Source: Gamsiella multidivaricata (lineage: Eukaryota > Mortierellomycota > Mortierellomycetes > Mortierellales > Mortierellaceae). From it: a stretch of 64,000 nucleotides of DNA. The notes below the pieces were generated by a model. That model was not told the origin of the DNA, searched no databases, and saw only the letters and a program-made list of their open reading frames with translations. Position 1 is the first letter of the stretch, and the number at the start of each line of letters is the position of its first letter. A program made the position numbers and the translations under genes. Shown one piece after another: positions 48,506 through 59,360 of the stretch. Location of the stretch: the NCBI RefSeq assembly GCF_025024155.1, contig NW_026251752.1:1-64000 (forward strand), given 5' to 3'.

Positions 48506-50722
48506 TGTCGAGTCGAGGTTGTAGGATTAGGAGGGAATCATTCGTTCGCCTCTTCTCTTCATGAAGAGATCTGAAGTTGCGGGGCAGAACGAACCTTATT
48601 TGGCGGTGTCGTGACCGGACCCGCGCCGCGCGATATTGCAGATGCTATTACTGGCCGGGAGTCCAGGACGACATCTAGATGTCAGTAGGAATTTGCAGGA
48701 TCAAATAAGGCGCTCTATATATTCTACCCACCTCTCTCTACTCCTATATGTCGCGTTTGATGTGCCGACTGTAATATTCCTGGATACGAATACAACCACA
48801 CAAAAACCTCATTCCTGGATCCATAGCCGCATTAAAGAGGTGCCGGTCCATCCGCATAATCAGCCCAATAAGACGGCACCGCAGTCTGCGCCCTTGAGTG
48901 CCTGATCCATTCATTCAAACCCCTTGATAGTAAAAGTAAAAGGAGAGAACGAATGATGGATTGCGCCTCCATCACTATACATGTATATCTTATTCCCTCT
49001 ATCTTTCTTGCATAGAGGGCGTGGAAGGATGAGGAGCCTGCGCGTTTACTTCCTTGCATTCCTGACTCGTTTTTGTTTGCCCACAATGTACACGTGCACT
49101 ATATAAAATTGCAATATTACCATACTCCCCTTGTTTCTTCCGAGCTACTTGAGGCCAACTGCTAAAACAGAGATGGATAGACAGACAGATAGATACGCAT
49201 GCAGACGAAACTTGAGAAGGAGCGAGAGAAACGGAGGGCGAGGGTATGTGAAAATATGTAGATCAATTAACTTCAGTCATGCAATTGACTATCCTATAGA
49301 CTAGCGCCGACTTGTTGTCACTCATGCTGTCAAAATCGAAAACCATGGACACGCCGTGGATGGTCCTGCGATTCGTCCGAACGCACAGTTGCCGATGTCA
49401 ACATTGAATTAAAAAAAAATCAAGGCCATCTTCGTAACGAGCTTCAACGTGTGGATCGCTCTGTTGTTCGTTCCCACTCCTGGATGTTGCTTTTAAACAC
49501 TCTAAATGTTTAGTTAAGGGATGCATCTCGGCTTGCCGAGAAGGACAGCTGAACATAGTTGAACATAGCATGGGGCCCGGTAGACAACAATGCTGCTGTC
49601 TAACTTTTCTCTCCGTATTCCTAGGTTTTCTGACCTGAAAACGATGCATTGACAGCAAAGCAAGGAGATAGACTGCACTGCCGTCCTTCTCTCGCAAAAG
49701 TCACTTCTCGCTTCACTGCCTTTGCGGACAAAGATGGCAGGGGTTCATGCGCTTGTTGATCGGAATGGATGAGTTGCTCTTATGCGCTATAGGCAACGAC
49801 AGGAACAGCTGGGCTAGTGGATTGTCCCAGCAGAGACTTACTTCTGTTCTCGTCCAATCTCATCCCCAGAACGTCCATTGCGTATGGTCTCCTGTTCCAA
49901 GGCCTTTAATTCTTTAAGTCCTGCTTGCCACCGGTGCTTCTGGTGCTTTCCTCCTTGGAGCTCAGCGAACGTTGCATACACAGCATTCGGAAAATTTGGC
50001 CATACTTCTTTCATTTTACTTTTGCGGCTCCCCCGGCTGGATGGCATATCTTTCGCCTGGATTGCAGACTCCAGAGTCCTCTCCCCACACTTCTACCCCC
50101 TGTTGCCTAATGTTTAGTTGGCGATTATTCCTTGGATTATAGTTCACCCCTTTCTTCGCTTCTAATATGAGATCTGCCGTCTTCCCTTCCAATGCAGTGT
50201 CCCGATGCCTTTGACACAGCAGCATCCCGACACACATGGGTATGGTATATTACTGCCCCCTGTTCTGCACCCCCTCTCCACATATGATGTACCGCTGCTG
50301 CCTTGACAGCGGCGCAAGGTGGTGCTACATTGCATTACTTGAGGAGGTGTTCTTTGCACCCTCCACGGCTCCATTATTTCCCACATCGTACCCCTCACCC
50401 TTCATCTTTCCAGCCAACTTTCTTGTCCCCCCCCTCCCCTCAAATAAGGATTGAGTGGTACCTGGAAAGGAGGACCTCCTAGAATGTGCTTCTTGTTCTT
50501 GCACCCTTCGGTGTCTCATATAAATATTATGGCCAACAACAGGATTTCCGTTGCACATCCATTTCCCTTTCCTCTTTTCACGATAAATCGCGTACTTCAC
50601 TACTCACACCCACAACTCGTATGGATCGTCACCCTCTCCTCTTTTAAACGCTCCAATCCCGATTATCCTTATATACCTTTTTACACTAAGACACCTGTCT
50701 ACATACAAAGAACAACCCCACC
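48506..50722. other. 2.2-kb divergent intergenic region
   Basis: This region lies between the divergent thioredoxin and threonine-aldolase-like genes. It is mostly featureless, with a CT-rich promoter block for the plus-strand gene (50390-50720). The only coding-like stretch is a possible minus-strand exon at 49842-50047. Confidence 0.55.
49842..50047 (-). CDS. Possible first exon of an unrecognised minus-strand gene or gene fragment
   Basis: An ATG at 50047 opens a 68-codon frame of mixed, globular-looking composition (EVWPNFPNAVYATF, GGKHQKHRWQAGLKELKALE). It ends in a consensus donor (GAACAGAA-GTAAGT). No downstream exon could be joined with confidence and no family is recognised. It may be a small gene, an old transposon piece or chance. 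Confidence 0.25.
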
Positions 50723-52639
50723 ATGCAGAAGTCTTCGAAGTCACTCAACCCTCTGCCATATGCAGATTTCAGAAGCGATACAGGTAAGGCGCGGTTTAGA
50801 TTATCGCCCTCTTTATCCAGCCTTTATCGAGACATGTTCTCATCGCATATCTTTTATGAACTTGTCACCAGCGACGGCCCCTACGCCAGACATGTTTGCG
50901 GCCATGATGAAGTCCTCCTTAGGAGACGATGTCTACAATGAAGACGACTCCGTCAAAGCCTTGGAGCGCTATGTGGCTACGTTATGCGGTCACGAGGCTG
51001 CACTCTACTGCTCGTCAGGAACAATGGTATAAAACAAAGATGTTGACCTCTCTTTTCGAAGCGACCAAGATGTTGAGAACATGTTTCTAACCTTCATCGG
51101 ATCATGTAGACCAACCAACTGGCCCACCGAGTTCATCTCTCGAACCCACCTCAGTCTGCCATAGTTGATATCCGGTCTCATGTCTTCAACTATGAGGCAG
51201 GGGGTATCTCCTTCCACTCCCAAGCAGCCGTCTATCCTATCATGCCCGCCAATGGACAATACCTCACTGTAGAAGACATTGCACCCCGCCTCGTATTTGA
51301 TGTAGACGTCCACTATGCCCCCACGAGGGTGATCTCGCTCGAGAACACGCTCAATGGAACCATCATGCCTATCGAGGAGATTGTTCGGATCCGGGAGCTA
51401 ACATTGGAGCATGGAATCAAACTACATCTGGACGGGGCACGGCTATGGCATGCCTCGATCGCGACGGGCATCTCGATGCGGGAATACTGCAGCCATTTTG
51501 ATACGATCTCCTTGTGTCTCTCCAAGGGCGTCGGTGCCCCGATCGGATCTATCCTCGTAGGTAAAGAGGATACCATCAAGAAGGCAAGGCACTTCCGACT
51601 CTTGTTCGGCGGTGGGTGGAGACAGGCCGGGTTTCTGGCCGAGGCAGCTCTGTTTTGCATCAAGACCAATTGGCCGACGATGGAGAACACGCATCGCCAG
51701 GCACGGTGGCTCGAGCGTGCTTTTAGGCAGGTGGGCTGCCGTATTACCAACCCGGTCGATACAAACATGGTCTGGGTCGATACCACAGATGCAGGATTCG
51801 GAGTCGATGTGTTGATGGCCGAGCTGGCTAAGGAAGATATCAAGATCAGTGGCAGTGGGTTTAATGCAAGAGTCGTTCTGCACTACCAGATCTCGGACGA
51901 GGTTATCGGCAAATTTATCGATGTTCTCCACAAGTTGGCCAGCTTACCGCGCATGAAGGTCGCAGTCGATTTGACAAGGAAATCAATGCGAGAGCAACCG
52001 TCAGGGATTTACAAAAGCGATGATGAGAGCCCGCCTTCATCTCCAGCACCTTGCGCCCTGCCCAGTCCCAAGAAGCTGCCGCTGGAGGATCCAGAAAACC
52101 CGCGTTCAAAAGACAGCACCGATCCTGAAGTGGCCACATCGCCGCTACCAGACAAGGCTGTATTCGAAGAAAAAGATCTCTCAAGCAAAAAACCGCACTG
52201 CTTCTTTGAAGGGGAGGAGCAGGAGAAGGATTCGGACGGACTCGTGACGCCACCAACACTTCCGCTTGGGGCTATCCGTCGCAAAGACCAATGGCCGCTT
52301 CCAAACTCGTTCTCGTCACCTTCGGCATTCTTGAAAGGAGCAGATCGACCGGTAAGCGCATACGGCGCCCTGAGCTCCGGCGGCAGCCTAGAGGAAGTCG
52401 GTAACGCCCAGAAAGAGCAAGATGAGTCCACGGTGCGCAGAACACAGTCATTGGACATTGTAGAGACGATGAGGCAGCAGACGGCGTTCGACAAGGGCGC
52501 TGACAAGTCGCTTGGAGCGGAGGCGAAGAAGATGAACAAGTTGCAGTATCGTCTGTCCCACAACCCCGCGAGCAAGGCTCTCAAGCGTGCCAGTGGCCGG
52601 ATTGTCCGGTGGGGCTCTCTTTTATCCCGCGAGTCATGA
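50723..52639 (+). CDS. Threonine-aldolase-like PLP enzyme with long C-terminal extension
   Basis: Fold-type I PLP enzyme of the L-threonine aldolase/beta-eliminating lyase family, which splits threonine to glycine and acetaldehyde. Exons 50723-50783, 50872-51026 and 51110-52639 give 581 aa. Motifs are FRSDTATAPTPDMFAAM at the start, GDDVYNEDDSVKALE, a substrate-loop Glu (VISLENT), the PLP-ring Asp in LHLDGARLWHA and the Schiff-base Lys210 in LCLSKGVGAPIGS. The aldolase body ends near residue 390 (LHKLASLPRMK). The remaining 190 or so residues are Ser/Pro/Glu-rich, end in a basic segment (HNPASKALKRASGRIVRWG) and are absent from ordinary aldolases of 340-390 aa. The whole tail is one open frame with the core, so the extension looks real. 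Confidence 0.9.
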
Positions 52640-53120
52640 AGCTCCTTCGCTTCATCGGGCCCCCTATCTTGCAACACACGATTAGCCCCTTCCCCAGGGC
52701 TTTCTTCTTTCCCCTCTTGATAGTCACACAGCCATGTTCCTGGAGGCACAAAGTTAAAAATAAAAAAAATCTGTTCTGTCCATGAGGTGCTGGTAAAGAA
52801 AAAAAAAAAGACGCGGTCAATGAATACGCGTTCCCTGACAGCGCGGCTGTGGCTTTGCACAACTCTCGAGATCGTGATCCTTGGCTGTAGATCGTGCGCG
52901 TGAGCGGGGGGGAAACGATCGCAAACCAGCTCCATTCACTCCTCCACGCTCAAAGAAAGGTACCTTCACTTTCCTGAACAATAAAGCCGCTTTCCTTCTA
53001 CTGAAGTCCTGTGGTCGAATCTCGCTTTTAGAAGTGCTTGTACCCTGTGCCTGAACAAAATAGCGTTTTTCATCCTGATCTATAATCGGCTAGTTTTTTC
53101 TTTTTCTTTTTTTTGCGATC
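52640..53120. other. Intergenic space upstream of NAA15
   Basis: The 481-bp space holds the 3' flank of the aldolase-like gene, two A tracts (52756-52810) and a T-rich stretch just before the NAA15 ATG. No gene is seen. Confidence 0.6.
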
Positions 53121-56100
53121 ATGAGGGAGCTGCCGCAGAAGGAAGCCAACCTGTTCAGGGAGATCTTGGTAAGGGACCGAGAGACTGAGAGACTACTGAC
53201 GGACCCTTGAGATCTCGAAAGGCGAGCAAGAGCGAGATCACCCGGCTGATCAGCTCTCCCTTTCTTTGTATTCGTGAAAACCGAAATAGAAATGCTATGA
53301 GCTCAAGCAATACAAGCGCGGCTTCAAGGGAGCAGATCAGATTCTCAAAAAGTTTCCTGAACATGGAGGTGAGCAAATACATGGATTTTCTCTTCACAAT
53401 GGGCCGCTATCATGCACCATGCACCATGCACCATGCACCATATCATTATATTTCGGATGCATTGACTGACCCCAATTTTGTTTTTTGTTTTCTGCCTCTA
53501 ATCTTAGAAACACTGGCAATGAAAGGATTGTTCTATAACCACATGGACAAGAAAGATGAGGCGTACGAGTTTGTGAAGAAGGGTCTCCGTCATGATCTGA
53601 GGAGCCATATCTGTAAGTCGATTAATTCTACAGGACGACCACAGCGTGGGAGGACGATATGGCACCTCCGGTGTTTAAAAATTGAAGTAGTGAATGATGA
53701 ACTTAATGGTGCTTTTCGCCCCCTTGTCTCTGCTTTAACTCTTAGGTTGGCATGTTTTTGGATTGCTGTACAGATCAGACAAGAACTACGAGGAGGCGTC
53801 CAAGTGCTACATTAATGCGCTCAAGTTCGACAAGGTAGACAAAGGGATCTCAGTCTCAGTACCTAGATGGGCCATTTTATGATCTTACGGGTGCACTCAC
53901 TAATGTTCACATTTGTTACCCACATCCTCAAATCACAGGAAAACATCCAGATTCTTCGCGATCTTTCGCTTCTGCAGATGCAGATGCGCACACTGGAGGC
54001 CTACGTCGAAACTCGCCACACACTACTCGAATTACGTCCTCAGAACAGGCAGTATTGGGTCGCTGTCGCCATTGCCTACCAGCTGATGGGCAAACCCGAG
54101 TTGGGCGTCAAAGTTTTGACCGCATACGAGGAAACGCTCAAGGACATTCCTTCGACCCCGGATTATGAGCACAGCGAGATGTTGCTCTACCATAACGTCC
54201 TATTGGAAGAGGCAGGCGATATTCAGGCAGCGTTGGATCATCTGGACGCGATTGAGAAGCATGTCTGCGATCGCAGGGCTATCAAGGAGAACCGCGCCAA
54301 GTATCTTCTCGCACTTGGGCGAATGGAGGAGGCGGGGGCTGGATACAGAGCGCTGTTAGCGATCAACCCGGACAACATGGCGTATTTTGAGGGTCTTCGG
54401 AAGAGCGTTGGACTGGGAAGCGATCATTTGACGGCGAAAGAACAGGTCGAGGTCTTGGAGCTGTTCAAGGGGCTTCAGAATGAGTACCCTCGTTCAAATG
54501 CCGCCAAGCGGTTGCCTTTGCGTTATTCGACTGGAGAGGCGTTTGTCACAATCGCGGACGAATATATTCGGAGCATGCTGAGAAAGGGCGTTCCATCGTT
54601 GTTTGTCAACATCAAGACCCTGTATACTGATAACGAGAAGCAGCAAGCAGTGGAAAAGTTGGCACTCGGCTATTTGGGGGCGCTGGACAAGTCCAAGGGT
54701 TTTGACAACTCTGGTAAATGGATACAAAAATCATTTTAGCAAACTTGACCAGCCTTTCCGATCGAGTTTGTGACATAGTTCTAATGCCATATCACCTGTG
54801 AAATGACGTATATATAGGAACCATCGTGGAACCACCAACAGCCCTTCTCTGGACGTTGTATTTTTTGGCACAGCACTATGATTATAAGCGCAACACGGAT
54901 CAGGCGCTGGAATACATTAATCGTGCGATCGAGCACACGCCCACATTGGTCGAGCTGTATATGACCAAAGGACGCATCCTGAAGCACGCTGGAGATCACC
55001 TTGGTGCGATGGCAGCACTGAACGAGGGTAGGGAGTTGGACCTGCAGGATCGTTTCATCAACTCGAAATGCACAAAGTATATGCTTCGTGCGGACAAGAT
55101 GGCCGAGGCTGAAAAGACGGTCGTACTTTTCACGCGCGCGGATATTGCCAACCCCTTGAACGATCTTGTGGACATGCAATCTCAATGGTTCCCGCTCGAG
55201 GCTGGTGAGAGTCATCTTCGACAAGGACAGATTGGGAAAGCTCTGAAGCGATTCCATCAGATTGACAAGGTATGTTCAGTCAACTAACATTGATGTTATA
55301 CACTGACCAATGTCAATTGGACATTTTTCTGACCCTTACCGTCTTTTATTCTTTTTGCGTAGCACTTTAATGACTACACGGAAGACCAGTTTGATTTCCA
55401 TACGTACTGTCTTCGCAAGATGACCTTGAGGGCCTACGTCTCGTAAGTGACAGTAGCAGTGTCGAGTATCGGACAGACGCACCTATTCATCTCTGGGCCG
55501 CAGAATAACCTTTGGTCTATCTACTGCTGATTCTAGGCTCGTGAAGCTGGAAGATCAGCTTCGCTCCCATCCTTACTATGTCCGTGCAGCCCAGAATGCG
55601 GTGCAGTGCTACGTGACCCTATTTGACAAACCCGATGGCGCCAGCACAGAGGAGATGGAGGGCATGACTGAGGCGGAGAAGAAAAAGTTCCGCAGCAAGC
55701 AACGCAAGGCCGAGCTCAAGGCCCAACAAGAGGCCGAGGACAAGAAGAAGAAAGCGGCAGCAGCAGCAGCGGAAGCAACCAAGAAGGCTGGCGGATCAAC
55801 AGTGGCAGCAAAGGTGGATGAAGACCCGGAAGGGACAAAATACACAAAGGTCGAGGATCCTCTGGCGGAGGCACTCAATTTCTTGAAGCCCCTGCAAGAG
55901 TTGGCTGCTGAAAGGATCGAGACACATCTCATGGGCTTTGAGATCTATATCCGTAAAAGTAAGTTAGAACGGTCGCTGTTGTTATCGTTCGCATCTTTTT
56001 TTTTTTTTTTTTTTTTGATCCTTTTGAAAATGCTTGAGCTTACTGGGCGTTTTCTCACCTTTTACTACCCTTATTAGACAAGCTGCTGCTGGCGCTAAAG

Positions 56101-56550
56101 TCGCTGCTGAAGGCTGTCAAGATTGATCCCAACCACGCGACCCTGCACGAGCAGCTGGTCCGCTTTGCGCTTGCGGTCCAGAAGCAAAAGCAAGCCTCGT
56201 CCATCAGGCCTAGCGTCCAATCTGTTATTGATCAGCACTGGTCCACGCTTTACGAGGGTCAGGATCTCGATGCCTTCTTGGCGGCATTTGTGGAGAAGAA
56301 CAAGAACCAGGACCTAGTCCCACATAAGATCTCGGCCGCCATTTCAGCATCCCTTGTCCACCCAAACGAGAAATCGAAGGCAGAGGCGTTGTTGTTCTCG
56401 ATTGAGGAGGAGCAGTACAACAAGGTGCGGTCGTTAGAGGATGTGATTCTGGTTCAGAAGACGCTGAAGAGTCTGCGGTCGAGTCGGTTGCCCGAGTGGA
56501 AAGAAAAGGCCAAGGCATGGTACCCCAGGGCAACAGTCTTTCAGTCCTGA
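53121..56550 (+). CDS. NAA15: NatA N-terminal acetyltransferase auxiliary subunit (NAA15/NAT1)
   Basis: Ribosome-anchoring TPR scaffold of the NatA complex, which acetylates protein N-termini with NAA10. Nine exons: 53121-53168, 53290-53368, 53508-53612, 53746-53834, 53939-54713, 54818-55269, 55363-55442, 55537-55958, 56078-56550, giving 840 aa (human 866). Family signatures occur in order: [88 protein letters not shown] and [15 protein letters not shown] helices run throughout. A charged [25 protein letters not shown] helix lies near residue 600, as in other NAA15 proteins. Intron 2 holds a CATGCAC repeat (53410-53446). Phases agree at every junction and the stop TGA is at 56548. Confidence 0.95.
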
Positions 56551-56938
56551 GGAGCTGATCAATTTTGAAGATCCAAGGAGACCAGGCGATAGAATAGAAC
56601 GTCTGCTCCTGCTCCTGCTTCTGCTCCTACTCCTGCTTCAATAAAAACTTGTTTGTTTTGGTCGACATCTCTGCCTTTGCACGACAAGATACCTTATGAT
56701 AAATTTTCTGGATGATATTGTTGCGCTTGGAGATGGTTCTTTTACAGTTGTATGGAGTAAGGAAACCCCCAATCTGAATGCCCGAATAATTTGTGTTCCA
56801 CACTGAATACAAGGGTCTAACGCACAGCTACGCACACTGTAGCGAGTGATCAGCACAACGGTCTTCTTGTTCAACTGGAACAAGGAACAAAAGACCGCTG
56901 GCTTCGATCCTCCTTTTATACAGGCACAACCCCAAAAC
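56551..56938. other. Space between NAA15 and the Crypton-like gene
   Basis: This is the 3' flank of NAA15, with a CTGCTCCTG repeat at 56604-56637, and the region downstream of the recombinase gene on the minus strand. Coding-like bits on the minus strand (KPAVFCSLFQLNKKTVVL) may be the decayed end of the recombinase C-terminus, but frames do not join. Confidence 0.45.
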
Positions 56939-59015
56939 CTAATATCGAATCCTGCGTTGGGGGACGTCCTTTGGTATCCCTGACAGGTAGAACAAGACAA
57001 CGCGACTGTTGTTCCAGTTTCCATGCTGTGCAATCTCCTCGACGCCTGCACCCATTTCCTGTGCGTGTCGAGCCCCAGATCCTCGACCAGAATGAGTGAC
57101 CTTCTTCGAGGTTATGTTTTCTCGTTCCATCTCTTGTTTGTGCATTTGATAGTGGTCAGAACTACTCAATGGAGAGAATTCGTCTCTACCATGGATAAGA
57201 TAGGCCTTTTCCCAGTCTTTCATGTCGAATTTCGGAGGTGGGGAGGAAGAGTCTTTTGAAGAACCTTTCGAAGAGCCTTTCAGATGCTATGCAGATGAAC
57301 GAACACAAATTTTCTCTGCTGTTGTGAGTGCTATCTTGCTTGCCGATGTCCTGCCTTGCCTTTTCCTTGGATAAAACAGACATTCCAGACATTCAAGAAA
57401 AAAAAAAAAAAAAAAAACATGCTTACCCATTTTTCAAAGGAATAGAAAGCTAACGCTCCAACTGGGCACACTCTACGTCGACGTTGCGAATGATGGATCC
57501 AAATCTCTTGTCGGCATGTTTGTTTGTTTTTCCTCGCAGCATTTGTAGAACGACACCAAACGTATACTGTCCACCTTCTTGATCCCTTTGAGTGCCAGTG
57601 GTACGAGTGAAATCGCGCGGGAAAAGGTTGCACAGTCTTGCATCTCGCAAGTTTTCTCCTCGGCACGCAAGGAAGTGATTTCAAACAAAGGAGAGTCGGT
57701 TTCGCTGCCCTTTCCTTTCTCGTCTCCCGCACCCCGGATACTTGTAGTTATACATCCACCCTCCTTTCATCGACTCTTTCAATGTCTGAAGATCGTGCCC
57801 TTCCTCAAGTGTGAGCTGTGGGATGTCGTCTTCACTGTTTTGCTTTCCTAGTCTGACGTAGTGCTCGTCCATTATCACGGTAAGTTGCTTGGACCGAAGC
57901 GACGGAACCAGCTCGCTCGTGGGATGGTTTGTCGGATCTTTCACCTGTTCATTATAGAGATCCATGGCCGCTTTGATGTAGGTATCCATGGTTGACTTGG
58001 AAGGAAGTCTGCCCTTGCTGGCCTCCCCCTTTTTGCGGACACGAATTGGCTGAATCCTAGTTTCGTCGTCTGTGTGCTCGGTAGTGTTCATACTCATGTA
58101 CCGGAGGAACTTCTTGTGTTCAACATTGTAGTTCCCCTGGTAAAGACGATCACACCATTTCTAGAGAGAGCGAGAGAGGCGACAGACAACAACACAACAG
58201 TGACCTTGGTTAATATGCAATGGTGATGGAGAGAAAGAGAGTTACGCATCTTGGATCTCGAAACTTCTATCTCTTTACTCTTACCATCCAATGGGCTTTA
58301 CACCTGTCGTATTGAACAACGGTGCTCTTAGACTGTATCAACCGGCGTTTTGTCGTGAGTGTCATGCAGATCTTCTCTTCTGCCAACCTGTTAGCGATGC
58401 ATTTGTCCATTGCAGCCTCCCTGACAGCTGTTGCCTCCTGTATCGCCGACATACGATCCTTGCCTTTTCCACTGCTCTCGGTTCTCCTTTTCTTTCGAGG
58501 TGGAAGACACACTAACTGGCGTTCCTCCACCACTTCCTGTTCTTCAAGAGTGACTACACCCATGAGGTGCTCACCGATTACACAACAAATAGGATAAAAG
58601 CATCTCAGTTCACACACAGGACACACAGATCTACCTAAACAAACGCTGCATGTCGATCATTTATATTGTACATCTGCATTAGCATACCTAGATCACAAAC
58701 AATATCATCATCTGCATCACTCGTGTTGCCAGGAGCACTGGCACTGGCACTGGCTTCGGCTTCAGCTTCAGCTTCGGCTCCCGCAGTATTAGGCTCGATG
58801 TCATCATCATCATCATGATCTGGCAAGGGGACTCTCTCCATGTCTGAGTGAACGATGCATTGGCACATGAAAAGATAGAATGTCGAGGTCAGTGCCAATG
58901 AGTCAGGACGTCAACTCGCATGTGCATGTGTCAAGTTACCTTCTCCAGTCGCACCAACAAGAACATCATCTTCAAAGATAGCCTCCTCCTCTCCATCTTC
59001 TTCTTCCTCATTCAT
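56939..59015 (-). pseudogene. Crypton-like tyrosine recombinase gene, broken by a nonsense codon and a frameshift
   Basis: Five exons: 59015-58940, 58843-58688, 58634-58285, 58160-57427, 57286-56939. The start MNEEEEDGEEE leads into an acidic, Ala/Glu/Ser-repeat region, then a CPVC motif. The core-binding region reads KWCDRLYQGNYNVEHKKFL, LPSKSTMDTYIKAAMDLYN and NHPTSELVPSLRSKQL. The catalytic region has the Arg box CRGENLRDARLC, LQMLRGKTNKHADKRFG, VGALAFYSFEKW, the HxxR box THSGRGSGARHAQEMG, HGNWNN and the nucleophile Tyr in LFYLSGIPKD. This matches the DUF3504/Ndc10-like recombinases of fungal Cryptons. Two lesions are seen: an in-frame TGA at 57681-57683 (LSFV-stop-NHFLACRG) and a one-base loss near 57479-57482, after which the frame for VGALAFYSFEKW differs. 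Catalytic residues survive, so decay looks recent. The C-terminus is shorter than usual. Confidence 0.72.
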
Positions 59016-59100
59016 GCCAGCAGTGTTTGCAGCTATGTACCATAGAGAAAAGTGTATGAGTGTGTGAACGACTGTGTCAGAGTTTAGCTCTGATTGGTAT

Positions 59101-59360
59101 TGTCATGTGACGCTAGACGCGTCTAGGAAAGGATCAACGTCGCCTTCATCACAGAAAGCTCCATGATGTAAAGATGAGCAAAGACAGCACCGAAACGTCT
59201 AGAACCATGGATCACTAATCAGGACCTTTATTCGTCTGATGTATATAAGGAAGGACAGACTATGTAGTTGAACTCCAGTTCATATACTCACAATAGTCTA
59301 GCCAATAAACAATTGTCTTCACACATTCGTCTTTGTTCACTCGTCTCCCACAAGTCTTAC
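59101..59360 (+). mobile_element. LTR-like segment (possible solo LTR)
   Basis: This 260-bp segment begins TGTCATG and ends CTTACA, has a TATA-like TATATAAGG at 59242-59250, an AATAAA at about 59293 and a pyrimidine-rich U5-like end, the order expected of a retrotransposon LTR. A perfect 14-bp palindrome (CTAGACGCGTCTAG) lies near its start. No target-site duplication or matching second copy was found in the window, so the call is tentative. It may instead simply be the promoter region of the recombinase gene that starts at 59015. Confidence 0.3.
59113..59126. other. Perfect 14-bp palindrome
   Basis: CTAGACGCGTCTAG is self-complementary. A half copy (ACGTCTAG) recurs near 59195. It may be a protein-binding site upstream of the recombinase gene. 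Confidence 0.7.

Noticed and set aside
57681..57683. In-frame TGA in the recombinase read as selenocysteine or reassigned codon
   Set aside because: TGA is the normal stop of several genes here (for example at 56548 and 15347) and a separate frameshift lies 200 bp further on, so plain decay is the simpler reading.
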